This document shows, one piece after another, positions 37,548 to 45,331 of a stretch of DNA of 64,000 nucleotides. Each line of letters opens with the position of its first letter. Position 1 is the first letter of the stretch. Source of the stretch: Pseudomonadota bacterium (lineage in GTDB: Bacteria > Pseudomonadota > Gammaproteobacteria > Burkholderiales > Burkholderiaceae_C). The DNA lies in contig JAKARB010000002.1 of NCBI GenBank assembly GCA_021819435.1, forward strand, positions 124,001 to 188,000, in the 5' to 3' direction. The notes beneath the pieces are model-generated. The model was given only the letters and a program-made list of their open reading frames with translations. It was not told the DNA's origin and ran no database searches. Made by a program: the position numbers and the translations under genes.

Positions 37548-40487
37548 TCACAGGATCAGGTCGCGCGATGCCACGATGCGGGAGCTGTGCACGCCGCTCA
37601 GCGTGGTCAACAGCACCGCACCGGCGGGGCCCGCGCTGCCATCGGTGTCGACGCGGATCTCCAGCCCGGCGGCGCCATCGACCAGGCGGATGTGGCCGCT
37701 GGCGATCAGGTCGGTGCTGGTCACGCCATGCACGCTGCGCAGCAGGGCCACCACGGCGCTGAGGTCGATGCGGTCGGTGCCGGGCGTGAAGTCGGTGATG
37801 GTGTCGCTGCCATCGCGCAGGCTGGTGTAAACGAAGGTGTCGCGGCCCGCGCCGCCGGTCAGGCGGTCGGCGCCGGCCAGGCCAGTGATGACATCGTCGC
37901 CCGGCGTGCCCACCAGCGTGTCGCGGCCGGCCGTGCCCGTGAGCGACTTCAGCAGGTTCAGGCCGATGAGCACCGGGTCGTGGTCGGACGAGCGGTAGGG
38001 CGTGGCGGTGTAGAGGTCGGGGCTGCAGGCGCTCAGCGAGGGGGTGTAGCACTGGCCGGTGCTGGGCGAGCGCTTGAAGTTCATGTCGTAGTCGATCACG
38101 AAGGGCTCGTCGGCGTTGATGTGCCAGTGGGTCACGCCGCTGACCTGGGCGCGCGCGCCGGCCGTGGCCAGGGCATGGTCGAGGTAGCCGGTTTCGCCGT
38201 CGAACACGTAGGAGTAGGCGCCTTCACCTTCGAACGCCTCGATCAGGTCTTGCAGGCCGCCCTGGGTCAGCGTCAGCACCGGGTCTTCCTTGCCATAGGA
38301 ATTGAGATCGCCGATGGCCAGCACGTCGTCGTCGCCCGTGCGGGTCCGCAGGTCGGCGATGAAGTTCAGCAAGCGGCTGGCCTGGGCCTGGCGGCGGGCG
38401 TTGTAGCAGCCCTGGCCGTCGCCCTGGTCGGCGTCGGCGCCGCTGGCATCCGTGCAGCCCTTCGACTTGAAGTGGTTGACGACGACGGTGAAGCGCTCGC
38501 CATTGGGCGTGACGAAGGTCTGCGCCAGGGGGGGGCGGTTGTGGATGGCGTTGGTGTCGGCCAAGGCGCTGCCTTGCGGCGTGGCCTTGGCGGGCTTGTG
38601 GATGAGAGCGACGCGGATGGCGTCGGTGCCGGTGGGGCTGCCGCCGACGGATGCATCGAAGGCCACGGGCAAAGGCACGACCGCGTAGGTGCCGGCACCG
38701 GCGACGGCGTTGAGCGCGTCGACCAGGTTTTGCGCGGCGGTGTTGCCGTTGTTCTGGATCTCCATCAGGCCGACCACGTCGGCGTCGAGCCCCAGCAGGG
38801 CTTGCACGATCTTGTCGCGCTGGCGGTTGAATTCGGTGATGTTGTCGGCGCCACGGCAGTTGCCCGCCGCCACGCTGCTGCCCAGCGAGCAACCCTGGCC
38901 GCTGGCTCCGCTGGCGGTCTGGCCGTTGGTGAAGGTGGTGAAGTAATTCAGCACGTTGAAGCTGGCCACCTTGAGGTTGCCGCCCACTTCGGCTGGCTTG
39001 GCGCTGCGCGGGTGGCTGCGCTGGAAGTTCACGGGCTCGGTTGGGTGCACCTTGTAGCTGGCCAGGCCGGTGTTGCTGGCGGTGCTCAGGCCGTAGTCGA
39101 TCACACCGACCAGGCCATCGAGCGTGTCGCCGGCGCGCAGTGTGTTGTCCGCGCCGATGTAGGGGATCGGCGTGGGGTTCTGCAGCGAGCTGCCATCGTC
39201 GAGCAGCAGTTGGCGCTGCGCATTGGCCTCGGCGAGCTGTTGCGCGGCCACCGAGCCTGCGGGGAACACATTGGTGGGCTTGACCAGGCGCCCCTCGGCC
39301 GACAAGGTGACCTGACCATAGCGGCCCTGGAAGTAGTTCTGCGAGGCGGTCAGCGTGTTGGTGACCTGCACCAGCATGCCTTCGAGGGCTTCGAGCTCTT
39401 CCTGCGTGGCGGGCAGCGTCAGCGGCGTCGGCGTGACGGACTGGCCGCTGGCCAGCACGCTCAGGCCACTCGCGTTGGTCAGTTGCGTGACGGTGTGGCC
39501 CGCGGTGAGGGCGTTGCTGGCCGCGCCGGTGTTGAACTCGGCCACGGTGCCGGTGAGCTGAACCAATTGATTGGCCTGCACGGTGGGTGCGCTGCTGGTG
39601 AAGACGAACAGGCCTTCGGAGGTTTGCGGGTTTCCGTCAGGCGTGTCGCTCTGGATGAAGAAGCCGTTGTTGTTGACGCGCGTGACGATGCCGCGCGTGG
39701 TTACGGTCTGGCCCACGAGCGGGCTGGTGGAACCCGTGCCCTGGATCTGCGAGATGGGCGTGACCGAGGGCGATGGTGAAGGCGAGGGGCCCGGTGCGGG
39801 TGTGGGTGCGGGCGAGGGCGCTGGCGAGCTCGCGCAAGGCTTGAGTGCGCTGACGCTGTTGCGCGGCGCCGGCGCGGCGGTGATGAAATCAGCCGCGTTG
39901 TCGTTGGTGTCGGTGCAGCCGCCATTGGCGCGCCAGGCGGCCAGGGTGGTGCTCAGCGCGGTGCCGGTGGGCGAGCCTTCGGTGGCGTTGCTGGTGTTGC
40001 CGTAGCTGACGATGTCCTCGGCGCCGCTGGGGTTGGTGCCGGTCAGCGCGGTGGTGCTCTTCACCAGGGCGACCTTGCCGCTGCCCGCCGCCATGGCGAT
40101 GGCCGGGTTGCTCACTACGTCCGCCGTGGGCAGGGCGCTGCCGTTGGAGCCGCTGGCCTCTTGCACCAGGAAGTACTGGCCGGGTTGCAGGGTGAAGGCG
40201 GGCAGGTTGGTCTTGTTGGTCCAGCTCGAACCCGTGGCCGAGGCATATTGCACCGACCAGCCGGCCAGGCTCACCGGCGCGTTGCCGGCATTGAAGAGCT
40301 CGATGTAATCGGCGTTGAGCACCGCACCCGTGTTGCCACCCGCGCCGTAGACCTGGCTGATGACCACGCCGCTGGGCGAGGCCTGCGCGATGGATGCGAG
40401 GCCGAGCGTCAGGGCCGCGCACAGGGGGCGCATGGCGAAGCGTTGAGATGAACGGGCGTGAGTCAGGGAGCGGACAGGGTTCGACAT
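37548..40487 (-). CDS. ExeM/NucH family extracellular nuclease with RTX tail
   Basis: A 979-residue exported nuclease. Order: signal peptide (to about 36, QASPSG), lamin-tail domain (about 40-160), proline/serine linker, OB-fold-type domain (about 250-480), endonuclease/exonuclease/phosphatase domain (about 500-860; FNVLNYF, EIQNNGN, NHFKSKG, GDLNSYG, SDHDPVL), and a C-terminal RTX block (GTAGRDTLVGTPGDDVITG) with a type I-like end. ExeM enzymes degrade extracellular DNA in biofilms. Having both a Sec signal and an RTX end is a mixed export layout. Start ATG 40487. Confidence 0.93.
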   Translation of the reverse strand: MSNPVRSLTHARSSQRFAMRPLCAALTLGLASIAQASPSGVVISQVYGAGGNTGAVLNADYIELFNAGNAPVSLAGWSVQYASATGSSWTNKTNLPAFTLQPGQYFLVQEASGSNGSALPTADVVSNPAIAMAAGSGKVALVKSTTALTGTNPSGAEDIVSYGNTSNATEGSPTGTALSTTLAAWRANGGCTDTNDNAADFITAAPAPRNSVSALKPCASSPAPSPAPTPAPGPSPSPSPSVTPISQIQGTGSTSPLVGQTVTTRGIVTRVNNNGFFIQSDTPDGNPQTSEGLFVFTSSAPTVQANQLVQLTGTVAEFNTGAASNALTAGHTVTQLTNASGLSVLASGQSVTPTPLTLPATQEELEALEGMLVQVTNTLTASQNYFQGRYGQVTLSAEGRLVKPTNVFPAGSVAAQQLAEANAQRQLLLDDGSSLQNPTPIPYIGADNTLRAGDTLDGLVGVIDYGLSTASNTGLASYKVHPTEPVNFQRSHPRSAKPAEVGGNLKVASFNVLNYFTTFTNGQTASGASGQGCSLGSSVAAGNCRGADNITEFNRQRDKIVQALLGLDADVVGLMEIQNNGNTAAQNLVDALNAVAGAGTYAVVPLPVAFDASVGGSPTGTDAIRVALIHKPAKATPQGSALADTNAIHNRPPLAQTFVTPNGERFTVVVNHFKSKGCTDASGADADQGDGQGCYNARRQAQASRLLNFIADLRTRTGDDDVLAIGDLNSYGKEDPVLTLTQGGLQDLIEAFEGEGAYSYVFDGETGYLDHALATAGARAQVSGVTHWHINADEPFVIDYDMNFKRSPSTGQCYTPSLSACSPDLYTATPYRSSDHDPVLIGLNLLKSLTGTAGRDTLVGTPGDDVITGLAGADRLTGGAGRDTFVYTSLRDGSDTITDFTPGTDRIDLSAVVALLRSVHGVTSTDLIASGHIRLVDGAAGLEIRVDTDGSAGPAGAVLLTTLSGVHSSRIVASRDLIL

Positions 40488-40696
40488 GGCGGATGTTGGG
40501 TTGGGACCAGATCCACCGAGTCTGCTGAGCGAGCGTGTCAGGGCTGCGAGGGCGGGAGCCCAGGGTCACGGTCCACCCGGCTCATGCCGCGTGGCAGCTC
40601 GTTGTGGCTGACTCGGGGCGCGCAGAGGGGCGCGAAGATGGGCGACGGCTGACTCGGGCGTCCGCAGGCATGCAGGTCAGGTGTTGGGCGAGCCGC

Positions 40697-41359
40697 TCAC
40701 TCACCACGCCTGCGCGCCCGGGCCCGGGCCAGCGCCGCCTCGATCACCGCGCGCTTGGCGTCCAGTTCAGCCGGCTCGGTCAGCTTGCTGACCTCGGGCA
40801 GGTGGGCCAGCTTGTGCTCGGCCTTGGCATGCAGCCGCTCGTCGTGCTCGGCTTTGGCGCGGCGCGTGCGAACCTGGTGCCAGGCGTATTGCTCGCGGGC
40901 CTTGTCTGCTTGTTCGGCTGACCAGGCAGCCCAACCAGTCGGAGCAGGGGCAGCGTGCGCCGGCACCAGCGAGATGCAGTCCACCGGGCACACGGGCACG
41001 CACAACTCGCAGCCGGTGCAGTCCGGCTCGATGACGGTGTGCATGTGCTTGTTGGTGCCGATGATGGCGTCCACCGGGCATGCCTTGACGCACAGCGTGC
41101 AGCCGATGCACCAGGCCTCGTCGATGACGGCGAGCTGGCGCGGGCCTTCGCTCCCATGGGCTTCGCTCAAGGGCGCTGCTGGCTGGCCGGTGAGGGCGGC
41201 CAGGCGGCGCACGCCTTCTTCACCGCCGGGCGGGCACTGGTTGATGCCCGCCTCACCCTGGGCGATGGCCTGGGCGTAGCTGGCGCAATCGGGGTAGCCG
41301 CAGCGCGTGCACTGCGTCTGGGGCAGCAGGGCGTTGATCTGATCGGCGAGCGGCGGCAT
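40697..41359 (-). CDS. rnfB: RnfB-like electron transport protein
   Basis: A 220-residue iron-sulfur protein. An N-terminal Fe-S domain ([12 protein letters not shown]...C) is followed by two 4Fe-4S ferredoxin modules ([14 protein letters not shown] and [14 protein letters not shown]) and a basic, helical C-terminal tail. It lacks the N-terminal membrane helix of true RnfB and no rnfACDGE genes are nearby, which is the usual lone RnfB form in Burkholderiales. A hairpin (GGCGGG at 41362-41367 with CCCGCC at 41375-41380) occupies the ribosome-site position before ATG 41359. Confidence 0.9.
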   Translation of the reverse strand: MPPLADQINALLPQTQCTRCGYPDCASYAQAIAQGEAGINQCPPGGEEGVRRLAALTGQPAAPLSEAHGSEGPRQLAVIDEAWCIGCTLCVKACPVDAIIGTNKHMHTVIEPDCTGCELCVPVCPVDCISLVPAHAAPAPTGWAAWSAEQADKAREQYAWHQVRTRRAKAEHDERLHAKAEHKLAHLPEVSKLTEPAELDAKRAVIEAALARARARRRGE

Positions 41360-41401
41360 GGGGCGGGAGTGTAGCCCGCCACGGTCAACGCCCGCCGGGG
41401 C

Positions 41402-42658
41402 TCACTTGTTGTGAGCCAGGATGAATGCGCGGATCTCCGGGTAGGCCTTCTCGCGCCAACGGCGGCCCGAGAAGATGCCGTAGTGGCCCGCGCCAATCAC
41501 GTCATAGTGCTTCTTACGGGTCTTCGGGATGCCAGCGCAGAGGTCTTGTGCAGCACGCGTCTGGCCCGCGCCGGAAATGTCATCCAGCTCGCCTTCCACG
41601 GTCAGCAGTGCGGTGGTTTTGATGTCTTGCGGCTTGACCAGCTCCGGCTTGCCCTTGGGGTTGTTGACCTTCCACGTGCCGTTGACGAGGGCGAAGTCCT
41701 GGAACACCGTCTTGATGGTGTCGAGGTAGTACTCGGCGGGCATGTCGAGCACGGCGTTGTACTCGTCATAGAAGGCGCGGTGGGCATCGGCGCTGTCGTC
41801 GTCGCCGCGCACCAAGTCCAAGAAGTAATCGTAGTGCGAGGTGGCGTGGCGGTCGGGGTTCATGGCCACGAAGCCCGTGTGCTGCAGGAAGCCCGGGTAC
41901 ACGCGTCGGCCAGAGCCGGGGTAGTTCGGCGGCACGCGGTAGATCACGTTGGTCTCGAACCATTCATACGACTTGTTCATCGCCAGGTTGTTGACCGCAG
42001 TGGGTGATTTGCGCGCGTCGATGGGGCCGCCCATCATGGTCATGCTGCGCGGCGTCTGCTCGCCGCGGCTGGCCATCAGCGAGACGGCGGCCAGCACCGG
42101 CACGGTGGGCTGGCACACCGAGATCACGTGCACACCCGGACCCACCTTGCGGATGAAGTCCTGCACGTAATTGATGTAGTCATCAAGGTGGAAGGGGCCT
42201 GCTTCGGTCGGCACCATGCGGGCGTCGACCCAGTCGGTGATGTAGACCTTGTGGTCCTGCAGCAGGGTGCGCACGGTGTCGCGCAGCAGCGTGGCGTGGT
42301 GACCGGACAGCGGCGCCACCACCAGCACCGAAGGCTGATGGCGCATCTTGTCCAGCAGATTGGCGTCATCCGTGAAGCGCTTGAACCGCAGCAGTCGGCA
42401 GAACGGCTTTTCCTCGACCACCTGCTCCTGGATCACCACATCGGTGCCATCCACCGTCACCTTGTTGATGCCGAACTCGGGCTTTTCGTACTCCTTCGTC
42501 AGGCGGTGCACCAAGTCGAAGCCAGCCGAAATGCGGTGGGCCGCCGGCATCTGCGCCATCGGCGACAGGGGGTTGCTGTAGAGCTTCGAGGCCGCGCTGG
42601 CGAACTCGGAGAAGGGGCTGATCCAGGCGCGATGAGTTTCGTAGATCTGGTAAAGCAT
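41402..42658 (-). CDS. phaZ: Intracellular polyhydroxyalkanoate depolymerase
   Basis: A 418-residue intracellular PHA depolymerase of the Ralstonia PhaZ type. The nucleophile is a cysteine (Cys182 in VISVCQPTVP) in a lipase-box-like turn, and the family start MLYQIYETHRAWISPF and the C-terminal GAGHYGIFSGRRWR histidine block are present. It degrades native PHB granules to hydroxybutyrate oligomers. Start ATG 42658 with AAAGG. rnfB follows 42 bases downstream on the same strand. Confidence 0.94.
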   Translation of the reverse strand: MLYQIYETHRAWISPFSEFASAASKLYSNPLSPMAQMPAAHRISAGFDLVHRLTKEYEKPEFGINKVTVDGTDVVIQEQVVEEKPFCRLLRFKRFTDDANLLDKMRHQPSVLVVAPLSGHHATLLRDTVRTLLQDHKVYITDWVDARMVPTEAGPFHLDDYINYVQDFIRKVGPGVHVISVCQPTVPVLAAVSLMASRGEQTPRSMTMMGGPIDARKSPTAVNNLAMNKSYEWFETNVIYRVPPNYPGSGRRVYPGFLQHTGFVAMNPDRHATSHYDYFLDLVRGDDDSADAHRAFYDEYNAVLDMPAEYYLDTIKTVFQDFALVNGTWKVNNPKGKPELVKPQDIKTTALLTVEGELDDISGAGQTRAAQDLCAGIPKTRKKHYDVIGAGHYGIFSGRRWREKAYPEIRAFILAHNK

Positions 42659-42988
42659 GGCGGACCTTTGTTCTCGATGGGGCCTCATGGCTTGCCCATG
42701 CACCCGGTATGCACCCGATGGGTGCCACCGAACCATGGTGCAGTGCAGCATATGAGAGTTTTTGCATCTTTGCACGTCCGTCTGATCACAGACCGTGTCA
42801 ACAGACCGGATCTGTCCGGCTTATTCCGGTGCATGGACGTTTGCGCGACGTGGATGTCGCCTGGCAAGACGCTCGCTTGAGGGGGAGACAAGCCGTCACC
42901 CACGCATGAAGTCTGTTCACTTTTTCACGCTTGGGGTAACGTTCTGTCGCATTTATTCCCGCTTGCACGCATTCAGCCAGGAGACTCC
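42659..42988. other. Divergent intergenic region upstream of phaZ and the oxidase gene
   Basis: Contains no gene I can support. It carries the PhaR-like site at 42736-42750 and an AT-rich stretch (GCATATGAGAGTTTTTGCATC, 42748-42768 region) that could hold the phaZ promoter, plus AGGAG before the oxidase ATG at 42989. Individual -35/-10 elements could not be fixed with confidence. Confidence 0.4.
42736..42750. promoter_or_regulatory. Candidate PhaR-like operator
   Basis: TGGTGCAGTGCAGCA is a near-palindrome (one mismatched pair) built on TGCAGTGCA, the kind of TGCA-repeat recognised by the PHA-responsive repressor PhaR. It lies about 80 bases upstream of the phaZ start. Assignment is from memory of the motif, not a scan. 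Confidence 0.35.
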
Positions 42989-44566
42989 ATGTCCCGCCAT
43001 CCCGGTCTTCCCTCTGTCGTTTTGCCCGAGCGCGCAGCTTCGCGGTGGCCTGTCCGAAAAGGTGGATTCATGATGAGGTGGGCTGCGGGGAGTGCACTTG
43101 TCCTCGCTGCCTGGGCCCCCGTTGCCCACGCCGCTTACGACACCTACCAGCGTGGCTCATTCGGGGCGGTGGTGAACTGGCCGCTGATCCCCATCCACGC
43201 CGCCTTGCTGCCCGATGGCCGCATGCTCACCTATGGCACCGATGCCAAGGGCAACCAGACCGGGCAGTTCATCTACGACGTGTGGGACCCGAACAAGGGC
43301 ACCGATGCCGCCTCACACCTGACCCTGCCCAACACCACCGGCGCGGACACCTTCTGCAGCGGGCAGATCGTGTTGCCGGCCAGCGGCGCCGTGTTGCTGA
43401 CCGGCGGTGACCGCACCGTCAACGGCGTGCGCAACTACTCCATCAACGACGTCAACCTCTTTGACTGGCGCAGCAACGCGCTGTACTCCGCCCAGGCGCC
43501 CATGGCCTTCCTGCGCTGGTACCCCACCGTGCTGACCATGGCCAATGGCTCGGTGCTGGTGCTGGGCGGGCGCCAGACACCCGAGGTCGCTGGTGTTTCC
43601 AAGGAAACCATCGTCTCCACGCCCGAGGTCTACACCGAAGGCATCGGCTGGCGCAGCCTCCCGGCGGTGGCCAGCGACGACGCCTATGGCGCACGCAACT
43701 GGAGCTACCCGAAGGCTTGGCAAGCGCCCAACGGGCAGGTCTTCATCGCCACCAAGTGGGGCGGCACCTATTACCTCGACCCCAATGCATCCGCCGGGGC
43801 CGGGCAGCTCACCCGCACCCCGCTGAACCTGGCGCAGAGCGATGACTACCTGCCTGCGGTGATGTTCGCTCCGGGCAAGATCCTCTCGTTTCGCACCTAC
43901 AACCGCGCGGTGGTGATCGACCTCAATGGCGCCACGCCCACATCCACCTCGACCGCCGGCGTCGGCATGGACCGCTACCATGGCTCCGCCACGGTGATGG
44001 CCGACGGCAAGGTGCTGGTCAGCGGCGGCTCGATGGTCTCCAACGTGGCCTTCGGCGTGGCCTACACGTCGCGCATCTGGGATCCGGCCACCAAGGGTTG
44101 GACCACCACGCCATCGGCCAAGAAGATGCGCCTGTATCACTCCGTGTCGCTCTTGCTGCCCGACGGGCGTGTGCTGATCGGCGGGGGCGGCGCGCCTGGC
44201 CCGCAGACCAACCTGAATGCCGAGATCTACACGCCGCCTTACCTGTACAAGCAGGACTGGACGGCGACGCTGGCCACGCGCCCGGTGATCACCTCGGCAC
44301 CGCAGACCACTTCTTGGGGCGCGCGCATCAACGTGGGCGTCAACGTGGCGGGCATCAGCCGCGTGACCTTGGTGAAGACGGGTTCGGCAACGCACACGGT
44401 GGACTTCGACCAACGCTTCCTGCCACTGACCTACACCGCATCCGGCACGCAGCTGAACGTGCTCATGCCGGCCAACGCCAACCTGGCGCCCCCGGGGTAC
44501 TACATGCTGTTCGTTTTCGACAGCGCAGGCGTGCCATCGGTGGCAAAGATCATCAAGTTGGGTTGA
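42989..44566 (+). CDS. Galactose-oxidase-like copper radical oxidase (kelch, DUF1929)
   Basis: A 525-residue exported protein with a kelch-type beta-propeller and a C-terminal DUF1929 domain, as in galactose oxidase, glyoxal oxidase and bacterial GlxA. Residues expected around the copper-radical site are present: the cysteine in TFCSGQ, the tyrosine in RWYPTV, the Tyr-His pair in RLYHSVSLLLPDG, and the histidine in THTVDFDQR. A signal peptide ends near AHAAY. Start is ATG 42989 with an ideal AGGAG; ATG 43070 (MMRWAAG) also has AAGGTGG and would give a more usual signal length. Confidence 0.87.
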   Translation: MSRHPGLPSVVLPERAASRWPVRKGGFMMRWAAGSALVLAAWAPVAHAAYDTYQRGSFGAVVNWPLIPIHAALLPDGRMLTYGTDAKGNQTGQFIYDVWDPNKGTDAASHLTLPNTTGADTFCSGQIVLPASGAVLLTGGDRTVNGVRNYSINDVNLFDWRSNALYSAQAPMAFLRWYPTVLTMANGSVLVLGGRQTPEVAGVSKETIVSTPEVYTEGIGWRSLPAVASDDAYGARNWSYPKAWQAPNGQVFIATKWGGTYYLDPNASAGAGQLTRTPLNLAQSDDYLPAVMFAPGKILSFRTYNRAVVIDLNGATPTSTSTAGVGMDRYHGSATVMADGKVLVSGGSMVSNVAFGVAYTSRIWDPATKGWTTTPSAKKMRLYHSVSLLLPDGRVLIGGGGAPGPQTNLNAEIYTPPYLYKQDWTATLATRPVITSAPQTTSWGARINVGVNVAGISRVTLVKTGSATHTVDFDQRFLPLTYTASGTQLNVLMPANANLAPPGYYMLFVFDSAGVPSVAKIIKLG

Positions 44567-44586
44567 TGGGTTCGACGGCATGAAGA

Positions 44587-44606
44587 AGGGACCCCGAAGG
44601 GCCCCT
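44587..44606. terminator. Hairpin between convergent oxidase and PEP-CTERM genes
   Basis: AGGGACCC (44587-44594), loop CGAA, GGGCCCCT (to 44606), one mismatch in the stem. It sits between two convergent genes, with no strong T-run on either side, so it is a possible bidirectional terminator. Confidence 0.4.
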
Positions 44607-44630
44607 CATCGCTCACGCAAGGAAGCATGA

Positions 44631-45278
44631 TCAGGCTTGGCGACGGCGAGCCACGAAGCCCGCAACACCCAGGCCCGCAAGCACCAGGCCCCAGGTGCCG
44701 GGCTCGGGCACGGCGCTGGTGACCACGTTGTCGATCACCATCGAGCCATCGACAAAGCCGAAGCCATAGATGTCGGCCTTGGCGCGCTTGAAGCCCAGGA
44801 ACTTGCCCTCGTCGTAGCCGAAGGCGTCCGTGTCGATGTGGACGCTGAAGCTCTCCAGCACATAGCCGTCGATGTCGTAGGCCACCACCAGCAAGTTGTT
44901 GTTGGTTTTGCCGCTGGCTTGGAACTGGTTGACAAAAGCACCGACCGAGGACACCGGGTTGGCAAACGAGAAGCCGACTTCGCCATGCTTGTTGACGAAG
45001 GCCGAGGCCAGGAAGCCGCCATCGCGGTTGGCGTTGCCGACCACGCTCCACAGGCCGTTGTCACCCAGGTCCTGGGCGTACTGACCGACGATGGCGTTGG
45101 ACGTGGTCGTCAGCGTCACGCCATGGCCCAGGTCGAGGCTGCTGGCCACGGTTTGGCCGTCGAACTCGTTGAAGGTGATGACATCACCGGTGAAGGTGGC
45201 GCTGTCGGCGATGACCGGCGCGGCCTGGGCGCTCACGGAAGCCGCCAGCAGGGCGGCGGCGAACAGCTTGGTTTGCAT
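44631..45278 (-). CDS. PEP-CTERM sorting domain protein
   Basis: A 215-residue exported protein. The signal peptide ends near AQAAP; the body is beta-rich (a fibronectin- or lectin-like look, unrecognised); the C-terminus is VPEPGTWGLVLAGLG followed by a basic end (RRRQA), the PEP-CTERM tripartite signal for exosortase sorting to the envelope or matrix. No exosortase gene is in the window. Start is ATG 45278 with AAGGA eight bases upstream; ATG 45287 is too close to the same site. Confidence 0.9.
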   Translation of the reverse strand: MQTKLFAAALLAASVSAQAAPVIADSATFTGDVITFNEFDGQTVASSLDLGHGVTLTTTSNAIVGQYAQDLGDNGLWSVVGNANRDGGFLASAFVNKHGEVGFSFANPVSSVGAFVNQFQASGKTNNNLLVVAYDIDGYVLESFSVHIDTDAFGYDEGKFLGFKRAKADIYGFGFVDGSMVIDNVVTSAVPEPGTWGLVLAGLGVAGFVARRRQA

Positions 45279-45331
45279 CTTGAACATCCTTTCTTGGGAA
45301 GCTTTGGAAGCTCGGTGAACCGCGGCCCCCA

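Noticed and set aside
40697..41359. Full Rnf complex
   Set aside because: Only the RnfB-like gene is present and it lacks a membrane helix; neighbours are phaZ and a nuclease gene.
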